The notes under the pieces were generated by a model, which saw only the letters and a program-made list of their open reading frames with translations, had not been told where the DNA came from and ran no database searches. Below, piece after piece: positions 1 through 7,584 of a DNA stretch of 64,000 nt. The stretch spans positions 124,001-188,000 of the forward strand of contig CAZKIP010000001.1 in assembly GCA_964552945.1 (NCBI GenBank). Reading direction: 5' to 3'. The position numbers were made by a program, and so were the translations under genes. Every line of letters begins with the position of its first letter. Positions within the stretch are counted from its first letter, which is position 1. The DNA is from CAZEAB01 sp964552945 (GTDB taxonomy: Archaea; Nanobdellota; Nanobdellia; Woesearchaeales; GW2011-AR9).

Positions 1-269
1 ACCTGATTAGTTCCAGGAATTCTTGTAAATTGTGCCTGTTCTTGTTCTTTCCTTAATGAAGCTATTTTTTCTAGATACTCGTCCTCTTTATCCCATCCTG
101 GAGGTTTAGGAACTTCTTTTTTAACTTTGGCTGCTTCCTTAACAACTTTATTTTTACCACTAAAGCAAGGAGGACAAACCATAATCCTATATTCGTAATG
201 TAATTTAAATTGGTCAGCAGGAACAGACATCCCACATCTCTTACAAGTAGCTTTAATTTGGTTGTTCAT
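1..269 (-). CDS. Zinc-ribbon protein, 3' end outside window
   Basis: This is an open frame on the minus strand from ATG at 269 running off the left edge, so only the first 89 residues are visible. The N-terminus has CKRCG at about residues 9-13 and CPPC at about 32-35. The two CxxC pairs, separated by about 20 residues, predict a zinc ribbon. A lysine-rich, proline-containing segment (KKEVPKPPGWDKEDEYL) follows. I do not recognise the family. The two-CxxC design recurs in several small proteins in this window. It lies head to head with the membrane-protein gene at 362. Function is unknown; nucleic-acid or protein binding is only a guess. Confidence 0.7.
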   Translation of the reverse strand, partial: MNNQIKATCKRCGMSVPADQFKLHYEYRIMVCPPCFSGKNKVVKEAAKVKKEVPKPPGWDKEDEYLEKIASLRKEQEQAQFTRIPGTNQ

Positions 270-361
270 TATTATAAACAAAATTAACCCATTTTTATAA
301 TTTTAGATTGTGGAATCTCTATAAAACCAAACATTTAAAAATAATTTTCTTTACTTAATAT

Positions 362-967
362 ATGAATGAGTTTTGGAAAAAGGTTGAACATATCAATGCC
401 AAGACTATCCCTTATGCTATTGTTGGTCTTTTAGTGGTGATTGTTCTGGAGTTGTTTTTTCACGATTTTGCTGAAAAATACCACACCTACGTTCTTATTT
501 TAGATTATCTTATAATTGGAATTTTTGTGATAGATTTGACTTTCTTAGCTATAAAAGCTAAAACTGTTAAATTCTTCTTCAAAAGTTACTGGTTAGATCT
601 CCTTGCTGTAATCCCACTAGCTTTAGGGATTACCGTAATTGGCAAACTTTATAGGGCTGCTTCAGCCACTGGAAAAGTTGCTCTTGGTCAATCTATTCTT
701 CATGAATCTTTGGAAGCTAGAAAAGGTATCTCTGCCATTGGAAGAAGTACAAGCAGGGTTGCTAAATACATTAGAATGGGAGCAAGAAGTATTCGGATTG
801 TTACTAAATCAAGATTGTTCACGCAGTTTCATGAAAAGCATCATGCGGCAAGACATGGAATAAAACATAAAAAATATCTTAGGAACCCTCCAAAAATAGT
901 CAAGAAAAAAACTTCTAAAGCTAAAAAAACTAGGAAAAAAACAAGCAAAACAAAGAAATCTAAATAA
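362..967 (+). CDS. Voltage-sensor-domain-like membrane protein lacking a pore
   Basis: This 201-residue protein begins with a hydrophobic helix (about 17-36), then a second (about 43-65) ending FVIDLTFLAIKAK, then SYWLDLLAVIPL (about 77-90). These resemble S2 and S3 of voltage-gated cation channels, where an acidic residue sits in 'F.iD/E' and 'DllaviP'. A helix with basic residues every third or fourth position (R, K, R, R, R, K from about 126 to 150) resembles S4. No S5-pore-S6 follows; the chain ends in a tail of about 35 residues rich in Lys and Thr/Ser. It could be a stand-alone voltage sensor or proton-channel-like protein, or a truncated channel. The 3' end overlaps the convergent cca gene by 8 nt. 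The domain call is by motif only. Confidence 0.6.
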   Translation: MNEFWKKVEHINAKTIPYAIVGLLVVIVLELFFHDFAEKYHTYVLILDYLIIGIFVIDLTFLAIKAKTVKFFFKSYWLDLLAVIPLALGITVIGKLYRAASATGKVALGQSILHESLEARKGISAIGRSTSRVAKYIRMGARSIRIVTKSRLFTQFHEKHHAARHGIKHKKYLRNPPKIVKKKTSKAKKTRKKTSKTKKSK

Positions 968-2201
968 TCTTTTTTACACTCTTAACTTTTTCTCGAAAAT
1001 ATTTTTGCTTCAAGTGATTGCTTACAAAATCTTGCAAATTTGGATGAGGATTCTTAATTTTAGCCATTAAAACGCCTTTTTCTACAAAAGAATCTTTATT
1101 TTTCTTCTTAAAATCTGCTGCAAAATCTTTCAACTTAATGGGAGGGCCTTTTCTAATCTCATAATCGGGAAGTTTATTTTCTTTGACCATAAAATAAAAT
1201 ATTGCTTTCTCTTCCCATTCCCATCCAGATTTTTTAATTTTAAATCGTTGAATATTCTTTTTAAGGTAATTGAATGCTTTCAATAGTTTTGCTCCAACAA
1301 CGTCTCCTTTACCACTTAAAGTGCTTACTTCAAGATAAACTAAATATAAATTGTTTTTTGAAGATTCCTGTTTAAGTTTTCTAAATTCTAAACTTTCTTT
1401 CTCAAAGAACTTTTCACTAGGATCTTTAAGAAATTCTTTGGCTTTCTTCTTAAGTAAAGATAACTTCTCTGAAGATAGGGCTGCAGATGCATTCCTGTTT
1501 TTATCAACAGGGTCAATCACAATTATTGGAGAAATTGTTTTTGAATTATTAAGTTCAAACAAAGCATCTTTTTTAGCATAATAATCTTCTATATCAATTA
1601 CCTTTTTTACTTTCCAATTTATTGCTTCTTTTAACAATTTGTTTAATGAACCAAATTTTATAATCAAAATTTCTATTACATAACCACTAAATCCTCCAAT
1701 ATAGGATTCAGCCCCGTAAAGACCATTACTCTTGAAAAATTTCTTAGCCAACCTTATTTCATCTTTTAATTTCTTTGAATGTTTATTTACCCATTTAGAA
1801 TGTAAAGTTGAAACATCAGTTATATTCTGAGCCATGGAAGAGTTAGCAATTTTCAATATGGGAATGATTTCTACTTCAATTCCTTTGAAAATCAAACGGA
1901 AATAATCTCTGCTTCCATGAAGACGAGAAATCCTAGCTTTTGGAAAGGATTTCCTTAATGAAGCTTCAAGGAGATCAGATAATTGATCAGATTTATTAAC
2001 ATGTTTTTTGAAATTATAAGCTACAAAAACATCTAAATCATGTTCATTCTTCAACCAGGTATCTTTAGCTGCACTTCCACCAACAATTGATTTTGCATCA
2101 TTTAAAGATTTGTCCAAAATTGAGCAGAATTCCTGATTAATCTGCTTAAATTGCTTTTTTTCTTCCAAACTCGGTTTTATTAAATTTAAGACATTTTCCA
2201 T
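960..2201 (-). CDS. cca: CCA tRNA nucleotidyltransferase, archaeal class I
   Basis: The enzyme adds or repairs the 3'-terminal CCA of tRNAs from CTP and ATP. The nucleotidyltransferase signature is clear: GGSAAKDTWL at residues 41-50 followed by DLDVFV, with D55 and D57 as the metal-binding pair and the third acidic residue expected in GIEVEIIP near 110. A length of 413 residues fits archaeal class I enzymes (about 410-450), which have catalytic, central, tail and body domains. The start ATG at 2201 gives the normal N-terminal helix before the GGS motif. The gene is transcribed towards and overlaps by 8 nt the voltage-sensor-like gene, and is divergent from the zinc-ribbon gene at 2292. Confidence 0.93.
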   Translation of the reverse strand: MENVLNLIKPSLEEKKQFKQINQEFCSILDKSLNDAKSIVGGSAAKDTWLKNEHDLDVFVAYNFKKHVNKSDQLSDLLEASLRKSFPKARISRLHGSRDYFRLIFKGIEVEIIPILKIANSSMAQNITDVSTLHSKWVNKHSKKLKDEIRLAKKFFKSNGLYGAESYIGGFSGYVIEILIIKFGSLNKLLKEAINWKVKKVIDIEDYYAKKDALFELNNSKTISPIIVIDPVDKNRNASAALSSEKLSLLKKKAKEFLKDPSEKFFEKESLEFRKLKQESSKNNLYLVYLEVSTLSGKGDVVGAKLLKAFNYLKKNIQRFKIKKSGWEWEEKAIFYFMVKENKLPDYEIRKGPPIKLKDFAADFKKKNKDSFVEKGVLMAKIKNPHPNLQDFVSNHLKQKYFREKVKSVKKII

Positions 2202-2291
2202 GATTTGTTCATAAAAAGGAGCTTCCTATTTAATTTTTGCTGAAAGAGAGGGGTAACAATTATTTTTAAATCATCTCATTTTTAACAATTC

Positions 2292-2579
2292 ATGGCAACA
2301 ATAAGAGCTAGGGTAAATTGCTTTCGTTGTGGGATTCCTGTCCATAAAGCGGAAACAATCTTAATAAAAACACTAACTAATGAAAAGAAGTACGAATGTT
2401 ATTCTTGCTACAAAGGAGGAAAAATGTCTACTTGGGGTGGTAAGAAAACAAAAGTCAAACAAGAGCTTTATTGTCAACGCTGTAAGTACAAATTTCGTTC
2501 AAAAACTTCTCTCTGCCCATATTGTAACAAAGATGATTTTGTCACATTTTCCAATGTTAAGATTGAAGATTTAATTTAA
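2292..2579 (+). CDS. Small double zinc-ribbon protein
   Basis: This 95-residue protein has four Cys pairs: CFRCG (10-14), CYSC (36-39), CQRCK (about 61-65) and CPYC (about 75-78). The first two and the last two can each form a zinc ribbon. Between them is a short Gly/Lys-rich linker. No wider family is recognised; proteins like this are common in archaea and usually bind nucleic acid or act as protein adaptors. An AT-rich promoter-like stretch lies at about 2260-2285. The stop codon overlaps by 4 nt the end of the convergent glutaredoxin gene. An alternative frame within it is a shadow. Confidence 0.7.
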   Translation: MATIRARVNCFRCGIPVHKAETILIKTLTNEKKYECYSCYKGGKMSTWGGKKTKVKQELYCQRCKYKFRSKTSLCPYCNKDDFVTFSNVKIEDLI

Positions 2580-2821
2580 CTAGAAAAATTTTCTTCAAGA
2601 TAAGAAATAATTTCTCCCGAATCACCAATAAATTTGTCATCAATTTTTATGACTGGGATGGTTGCCACTCCACTTTTTTCAAATAATTCTTTTCTTAAAG
2701 AATCTTCCCTATCATTAGGAACGTTAACTTTTTCATAATCTAAATTTAATTCTGCCAACTTATTTCTTACTTTTTCACAAAAAGGACAAGACTCGAACTG
2801 ATATAAGGTTATTTTAGCCAT
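2576..2821 (-). CDS. Glutaredoxin-like protein
   Basis: This 81-residue thioredoxin-fold protein carries the redox motif CPFC at residues 12-15 after the first beta strand (ITLYQFES). The cis-proline motif ATIPV is near 53-57 and the C-terminal GDSGEIISYLEE helix is typical of glutaredoxins. It should reduce disulfides or mixed disulfides in the cytoplasm. It has no signal peptide, unlike the lipoprotein thioredoxins at 50-61 kb. The size matches small glutaredoxins (80-90 residues). It stands alone between convergent and divergent neighbours. Whether it uses glutathione or another thiol cannot be told from sequence. Confidence 0.88.
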   Translation of the reverse strand: MAKITLYQFESCPFCEKVRNKLAELNLDYEKVNVPNDREDSLRKELFEKSGVATIPVIKIDDKFIGDSGEIISYLEENFSS

Positions 2822-2900
2822 TTTTTGGATAAAAGAAGGTTGTTTTTAAATCTATTGTAACCACGACAAATTTAAATAGGGGAGAGACATCCTTGGTAAA

Positions 2901-3215
2901 ATGAAAAAAGTAATATTAATGATTATAGAAATTTTGTTGATAGTTATCTTTCTGGGTTTAGTTCTGTTTGTAATTGACACAAGTAAAATGTCTGGTTTAA
3001 TTCAATTGGGGATTGCCGGATTAATTGTTTTTCCTTTAGTTCTAGTTTTAGAGAAAAAGAGGGAGAATATTGGCAAGCAAGTAGATACTCCTGCGGAACA
3101 AGCGGATGCAACTCAACAGCCTACTTTGGGAACTCCTCCTGTGGAGACGCAATCTGCACCACCTGCTGAAGCAGCTCCTCAAGTAGAACAGGTTCAACAA
3201 CCTCCAGTTCAGTAG
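2901..3215 (+). CDS. Small membrane protein with Pro/Gln/Ala-rich tail
   Basis: This 104-residue protein has two transmembrane helices: about 4-25 (isoleucine/leucine-rich) and about 33-49 (GIAGLIVFPLVLVL). A short basic segment (EKKRENIGK) follows, then a low-complexity tail of about 45 residues rich in Pro, Gln, Ala and Glu. The positive-inside rule puts both ends in the cytoplasm. A TATA-like AAATTTAAATAG at about 2867-2878 precedes it. No family is recognised. The disordered tail could be a docking region, but nothing in the sequence gives a function. Confidence 0.6.
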   Translation: MKKVILMIIEILLIVIFLGLVLFVIDTSKMSGLIQLGIAGLIVFPLVLVLEKKRENIGKQVDTPAEQADATQQPTLGTPPVETQSAPPAEAAPQVEQVQQPPVQ

Positions 3216-3218
3216 AAA

Positions 3219-3517
3219 TTAACTTGAAGGTTCTTCAGAATTATGTGGTCTTGCAGAGTAGCCTCTCTCTCCTTCTTCTATAACAAACTCAGATAATTTA
3301 TCTCCCTTTAAAGATTCTACTTCAACAAGATAACCCAAATTATGCCCTCTGCGACAGCGATCTAATTTAGATTTAATTTCTATTAAAGCTGATGGTCCAT
3401 CACCCATATTTGGATCAACTCATGTCTATCTCCAAACTGACTTTCTGCGATAGCAGCAGCAGCATAATTACCTAAAGCAACATCTTCACCATCAATACTT
3501 TCACCATTGAATACCAT
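3219..3517 (-). pseudogene. Frameshifted small gene, about 99 codons when joined
   Basis: Two overlapping minus-strand frames read as one protein. Frame A runs from ATG at 3517 to a stop at 3383 (44 codons: MVFNGESIDGEDVALGNYAA...). Frame B is open from about 3413 and continues to 3219 (VDPNMGDGPSALIEIKSK...), encoding a charged C-terminal part with RCRRGHN and VEVESLKGDKLSEF. Restoring one base at about 3413-3417 (GAGTTGAT read as GAGGTTGAT) fuses them as ...GDRHE-VDPNMGDG... with no gap. The second frame alone has an ATG at 3407 and 62 codons. The break may be a true mutation, an assembly error or a -1 frameshift. No family is recognised. Confidence 0.45.
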
Positions 3518-3610
3518 GGTGATTATTACCATTCATGATATAATAATTTTGTGAATCATGATGTTATTTAGAAAAAAGACGCCAACGCCCATAACAAAAA
3601 TCAAGGATTT

Positions 3611-3817
3611 TTGGAACGGGCAGGCTTACTTTGTTACGCCAACGCCCGGACTTTCAAAACCCTAGAAACTTGTTTTGCTCAAGCTTTTTCTAAAGGTTGT
3701 TTGAACCGGGAATTCCAAAAGGAACTGGTTCTCTCTTCCAATAAATGGATTCAAGACCAGCGCAATATTCTCCAAGGAGTAAATCCTTTCCAGATTATGC
3801 GACGTTGGCATTTATAA
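3611..3817 (+). CDS. Uncharacterised fragment with atypical base composition
   Basis: The frame is open from 3572 and the only usable start is TTG at 3611, giving 68 codons ending NPFQIMRRWHL. The stretch is visibly richer in G+C than its surroundings and uses codons such as CGG, GCC, GGC and CTC that are rare in neighbouring genes. The motif GACGCCAACGCCC at about 3578-3590 recurs imperfectly as TACGCCAACGCCC at about 3637-3649. It has no clear promoter or ribosome-binding site. I do not recognise the protein; a remnant of a transferred gene or mobile element is the likeliest explanation, but this is inference. Confidence 0.3.
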   Translation: MERAGLLCYANARTFKTLETCFAQAFSKGCLNREFQKELVLSSNKWIQDQRNILQGVNPFQIMRRWHL

Positions 3818-3844
3818 TATAACAATTATAAGAAAATAAGCTAA

Positions 3845-4285
3845 ATGGTTTATAAAAGTTTAGGTAAAAGGCTCTTCCATAGAATTATTAAACAAGTCTA
3901 TCAAAACAATAACATGGCTACTTTTGAAGAATTAGTTGAAACTTACAATCCTGGAAAATCTGTCCACGCATGGCTACATGTTGATGACATAACTAAATTT
4001 GTAAGAAAGCACCCTATATTTGGAGAAATAGGAACAGCAAACTTTAAAGGTAATACAGATGCAAATTATAATATTTATCCTTCACTTTATGATGTAAAAA
4101 TAGAGGGGTTTAAAGCAACCCACACAATAGGGATCCATAAAAAAGACCTAATCCAGGGAGATCTTACAACTCCAGTAAAAGAAATGCTCAGATATTGTAT
4201 TAATAACAAAGTTAGAGCCGTTTTTGAATATTATGAGGGAGTCAATAAACCCCATTTAAAAGCCACGCATTTAATAGACAATTAA
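3845..4285 (+). CDS. Hypothetical protein, 146 residues
   Basis: A TATA-like TTTATAATA at about 3811-3819 lies some 26 nt before ATG 3845, which fits a leaderless transcript. An alternative start is Met24 at 3914 (MATFEELVETYNPG). The protein has mixed alpha/beta composition with several His (WLHVD, ATHTIGIHKK, PHLKATHL) and no membrane helix or signal peptide. I recognise no domain. It lies just downstream of the atypical fragment at 3611 and convergent with fttA, separated by one base. It may belong to the same small accessory patch. Confidence 0.55.
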   Translation: MVYKSLGKRLFHRIIKQVYQNNNMATFEELVETYNPGKSVHAWLHVDDITKFVRKHPIFGEIGTANFKGNTDANYNIYPSLYDVKIEGFKATHTIGIHKKDLIQGDLTTPVKEMLRYCINNKVRAVFEYYEGVNKPHLKATHLIDN

Positions 4286-4286
4286 T

Positions 4287-6176
4287 CTACTTAATTCGAA
4301 TAGATTCTAAATTCTTTGGAGCGATAGTTTCAATTCTAAATTGTCGATGAATCGAACTTGCTAAATCTAAACATCGAGAACTTTCACCATGCACAACAAT
4401 TACTTTCCGAGGACTTGGATTACATCTCTTAACGTAATTCATCAATTGCCTTCTGTCAGAATGATTTGTTATTTCTACTTTATGAATGGCCATTTTTACT
4501 TCAAGAACTTGTTGTTTCCCTTCTTCCCTAAACATTATCTCCTTTTCTCCACCTCTAATCCGGTGTCCTAAACTACCAGGAGGTTGGTAACAACTAAAGA
4601 TCAAAGAATGTTTCTTTCCTTCTGCCAAACCTTTCAAATATTCCACTGAAGGACCACCAGTAAGCATTCCAGAAGTAGCTAAAATTAGACAAGGGCCTTC
4701 TTCCGTAATGACTTGTTTCCTTTCTTTATTTGAACCAATTTTTTTGAAAATATCTGACATGAAAGGATTTTTCTCTTTGTGAAAAATTTGTTGTCTTAAA
4801 TTTCGATTAAGATATTCAGGATAAGCAGTATGGATAGCAGTAATATCCCACAACATACCATCGGCATAAACTGGTGCCTTAGGTATTTTTCCCTCTCTCA
4901 TCAATCTCTCAACGATAACCATCACTTCCTGAGCTCTTCCTGATCCTAGAACCGGCATCAAAACTTTTCCTCCCCTTTCAAAAGTTTCTTTAACTACTTG
5001 AACCATATATTCGTCAGCTTGAGCTTCTGCCATAACATTATCCTTTCCACCATAAGTGGATTCAATCATTAAAGTTTCTAACCGGGGAAATTGAGTGCTT
5101 CCCGGTTCCAAAACATTTGTTCGCCCATATTTTAAATCACCAGTGTAGGCAAAATTGTGTAATCCATTACCAATGTTAAAATGAACTATGGAACTTCCCA
5201 AAATATGACCAGCATTATAGAAAGTTAACCTAATATCCGGAGTAATATCTGCTACGGTATCGTAATCTAAACAAATAGTATGCAATACCATCTTCCTTAC
5301 TTCTTCACTGGTATACAAAGGTTCTTTTCCTTCATTTCGTTGAATTTTAATCATATCTAGCTGTAATAAAGCCATAACATCCCTTGTTGGATAGGTACAA
5401 TAAACAGGGCCTTCATAACCAAATTTAAAGAGGTAAGGAATTAATCCCGAATGATCTAAATGAGAATGTGTTACCACAACTGCATCAATTTCCTGAATGT
5501 TAAATTCTGGAGCATCTAAATAAGGGTAAGTTTCTGTACCATCTTCTCCTGGATCGATTCCACAATCAATAAGAATTCTTGATTCGGGAGTTTGTAAAAG
5601 AAAACAAGTTCTTCCAACTTGTCTTGAAGCGCCTAAACAAGATAATCTTACCCATTCATGTTTCTTTGCACGTAACCACCCATCATAAATCCTATGTCCA
5701 GTTTTATCTAAAAATTTCTTTCTATCATTAGCATGTTCATACAAAACTGAACGAATACTTTCAATTAACTTGGAACGAATTGGAGGCATTCTCTTAACAT
5801 GAGATACCCAAAAAGTTTTGTAACCAATTTCTCTAAGAAGTTCTCCTTGTTTTCCAATAACTAAACCGGGTTTATCTGCATGAATTATTACTTGAGACCT
5901 TGGAGGATCAAAAATAAACTCTTTAATTCCTGCTTCTTCGGGAACTAATTTCCTAATTATTTTTTCTGCTTCCTCTATTTCAAGGCATAGAGATGGATCT
6001 GGACGTAGTTCAATTCTTTTTTTAAATTCCTTTACTACTGCTCTAATTGATCCTTTGTTATCTTTAAAGTAAGCTTTATCTTTAGTGTAGAGCACAATAT
6101 TTGCTCCTTCGTATGTTGATTCTGATATTTTACCTTCTGGTAATTTCTTAATTATTTCTTTTGATATGTCTGCCAT
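4287..6176 (-). CDS. fttA: KH-domain beta-CASP ribonuclease aCPSF1 (FttA)
   Basis: This protein of 629 residues is the archaeal homologue of CPSF73, the endo/exonuclease that cleaves nascent RNA and terminates transcription. N-terminal KH-type domains span about 1-145, with a GLVIGKQGELL loop (GxxG) at about 104-114. The metallo-beta-lactamase core carries THSHLDHSG (H237, H239, D241, H242). Further ligand motifs are GHILGSS and GDLKYG, and the beta-CASP region ends with VHGESS. Length and domain order match the conserved archaeal family. The start codon context is duplicated just upstream (6225-6241), so the exact start is a little uncertain, but MADISKEIIKKLP has the expected N-terminus. 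Confidence 0.94.
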   Translation of the reverse strand: MADISKEIIKKLPEGKISESTYEGANIVLYTKDKAYFKDNKGSIRAVVKEFKKRIELRPDPSLCLEIEEAEKIIRKLVPEEAGIKEFIFDPPRSQVIIHADKPGLVIGKQGELLREIGYKTFWVSHVKRMPPIRSKLIESIRSVLYEHANDRKKFLDKTGHRIYDGWLRAKKHEWVRLSCLGASRQVGRTCFLLQTPESRILIDCGIDPGEDGTETYPYLDAPEFNIQEIDAVVVTHSHLDHSGLIPYLFKFGYEGPVYCTYPTRDVMALLQLDMIKIQRNEGKEPLYTSEEVRKMVLHTICLDYDTVADITPDIRLTFYNAGHILGSSIVHFNIGNGLHNFAYTGDLKYGRTNVLEPGSTQFPRLETLMIESTYGGKDNVMAEAQADEYMVQVVKETFERGGKVLMPVLGSGRAQEVMVIVERLMREGKIPKAPVYADGMLWDITAIHTAYPEYLNRNLRQQIFHKEKNPFMSDIFKKIGSNKERKQVITEEGPCLILATSGMLTGGPSVEYLKGLAEGKKHSLIFSCYQPPGSLGHRIRGGEKEIMFREEGKQQVLEVKMAIHKVEITNHSDRRQLMNYVKRCNPSPRKVIVVHGESSRCLDLASSIHRQFRIETIAPKNLESIRIK

Positions 6177-6241
6177 TTTTTTTCTTTTTCTTAAAAATGC
6201 AGGCCCAAAATTCTATGATTTTGAATGTCTGCCATTTTTTT
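6166..6241. repeat. 17-bp direct repeat containing the fttA start codon
   Basis: The sequence ATGTCTGCCATTTTTTT occurs at 6166-6182, where it contains the fttA start on the minus strand, and again at 6225-6241. The upstream copy creates a 14-codon minus-strand mini-ORF at 6191-6235 beginning MADIQNHRILG and ending at a TAA before the fttA start. The spacing of 59 bp suggests a local duplication. The mini-ORF could act as an upstream ORF or be inert. Confidence 0.6.
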
Positions 6242-6307
6242 ATTTTTTATTTCTCTCAAAAAGTCCTCACAATTAATAAATTAAAAATAAATAAAAATTT
6301 AAAAAAT

Positions 6308-6937
6308 TTATAATGAAATTTCTAATTCTTTATGCATTACCCGTTTGATATCTTTAGCGGTAACAACAATTATGTTTATTCCGTTACCAGACGCGCTATC
6401 TCTTTGTAAAGCGGTGTTAACAGCTTTAACTGCAACTTTTATTCCATCTGCCGTGCTCATGTCTTGTTTAAAATGTGTTTCTAAAACACCATAAGCAAAA
6501 ACTGAACCTGAGCCTGAGGAAATAAAATCTCTCACTTTGGTAACACTTCCATCTGGAAAAAGATCATACAGATGAACTCCTTCCTTATCCTTTCCACCTA
6601 ACAAAAAATGAGCCACTGAAGGAAACATACTCATTCTTCTTAAACTTGAATAAAGTAATCCTCCAAGCAAATTTGCTGCTTCTTTAGCTGTTGGTTTCTT
6701 GTTAGTCCGCACTTCTTTCAATTTTAATTCTGCCCTAATCAATTTTATTAGCAATTGTGCTTCAGAAACACTGCCAGCAATTGTAGCTGCAAAATCATCA
6801 GAAAGTACATGCACTTTCTCTGCTCTCTTATCAACAATCATAGTTCCTGCTGTAGCTCTCATATCCGCAGCTAAAACAATACTATCTTTACAAACAATAC
6901 CTACCGTAGTTGTACCGGTCTTTAATTTTTCTTCCAT
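6308..6937 (-). CDS. psmB: Proteasome beta subunit
   Basis: This is the N-terminal-nucleophile protease subunit of the 20S proteasome. The ATG at 6937 is preceded by AGGTG (Shine-Dalgarno), and an in-frame GTG at 6946 lies inside that site, so 6937 is preferred (209 residues). A short propeptide MEEKLKTG precedes catalytic Thr9. Counting from it, Asp17 (AADMRA) and Lys33 (AEKV) are present, as is the SGSGS segment near the active site. The alpha subunit is at 34248. Processing exposes the threonine after assembly with alpha rings. It is a single beta gene in this window. Confidence 0.96.
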   Translation of the reverse strand: MEEKLKTGTTTVGIVCKDSIVLAADMRATAGTMIVDKRAEKVHVLSDDFAATIAGSVSEAQLLIKLIRAELKLKEVRTNKKPTAKEAANLLGGLLYSSLRRMSMFPSVAHFLLGGKDKEGVHLYDLFPDGSVTKVRDFISSGSGSVFAYGVLETHFKQDMSTADGIKVAVKAVNTALQRDSASGNGINIIVVTAKDIKRVMHKELEISL

Positions 6938-7074
6938 GTTAAGCACCTTAGAAAAGTTTTATCATACCTCTTACTTGTCTAGTATAAAGGGACAATATAT
7001 AAAGATTTCTAAAAATCACAAAAAGAAGCTTGAATTGACTTTATATGAGCTTATTTACTAAAATAGTAGCAACA

Positions 7075-7082
7075 TTTATAAA
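7075..7082 (+). promoter_or_regulatory. TATA box of the response-regulator gene
   Basis: TTTATAAA is centred about 26 nt before the GTG at 7108. This places the transcription start at or next to that codon and argues for a leaderless mRNA rather than the upstream ATG at 7045, which lies before the TATA box. Confidence 0.6.
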
Positions 7083-7107
7083 TGTTTTGCTATTGAGAAG
7101 TAGTACC

Positions 7108-7581
7108 GTGATTTATGGATCAAAACCAATTAACGGAACCAATAGAGGAAAAATCCTTTTAGTTGAGGATGAACCAATGCTATTAAGGATGTATCAAAGA
7201 ATTCTAAGAGGTCAGGGAGAGTTTGTAACTGCAAGAAACGGAGCGGAGGGAGTTGAAAGATTTCTCGACCCAGAAAACCATCACCAAATAAAATTGGTGG
7301 TAACCGATAATGATATGCCCGAAATGAAAGGGGTTGATTTTTTAGCCAGGTTAAAGGAAATTAGTCAAGGTTACGATAATGAATATATGCTTCCAGCAAG
7401 AATAATGGTTTCTGGAAGAGCTAACCAAGATCTTTATCAAAGAGCTAAAGGATTTGGAGCAGGACTTTACGCTAAACCATTCGAACCAATAGAATTTAAA
7501 ACGATTTGTCAAGAATTAATTGATAATCAGTTTTCATTGACCTTAGATAATTACCATAGACAGCAAAAATGGGTTAAATGA
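7108..7581 (+). CDS. Stand-alone response regulator receiver protein
   Basis: This 157-residue CheY-like receiver domain uses GTG at 7108, as fixed by the TATA box. The acidic pocket is E20-D21 (LLVEDEP), the phosphoacceptor is D67 (VVTDNDMPEMKG), the switch Ser is S102 (IMVSGRA) and the conserved Lys is K123 (YAKPFEP). There is no output domain beyond a short C-terminal tail (YHRQQKWVK), so signalling must be through protein contacts. No histidine kinase is seen in this window. It converges on mutL with a 3-nt gap. Receiver-only proteins in archaea can be chemotaxis-like or orphan adaptors; the partner here is unknown. Confidence 0.85.
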   Translation: MIYGSKPINGTNRGKILLVEDEPMLLRMYQRILRGQGEFVTARNGAEGVERFLDPENHHQIKLVVTDNDMPEMKGVDFLARLKEISQGYDNEYMLPARIMVSGRANQDLYQRAKGFGAGLYAKPFEPIEFKTICQELIDNQFSLTLDNYHRQQKWVK

Positions 7582-7584
7582 TAA

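Noticed and set aside
4389..4571. Plus-strand frame of 60 codons inside fttA
   Set aside because: It is antisense to the conserved C-terminus of the ribonuclease, with no promoter or ribosome-binding site.
7045..7107. Longer N-terminus for the response regulator
   Set aside because: The extension lies upstream of the TATA box and encodes a hydrophobic stretch not found in receiver domains.
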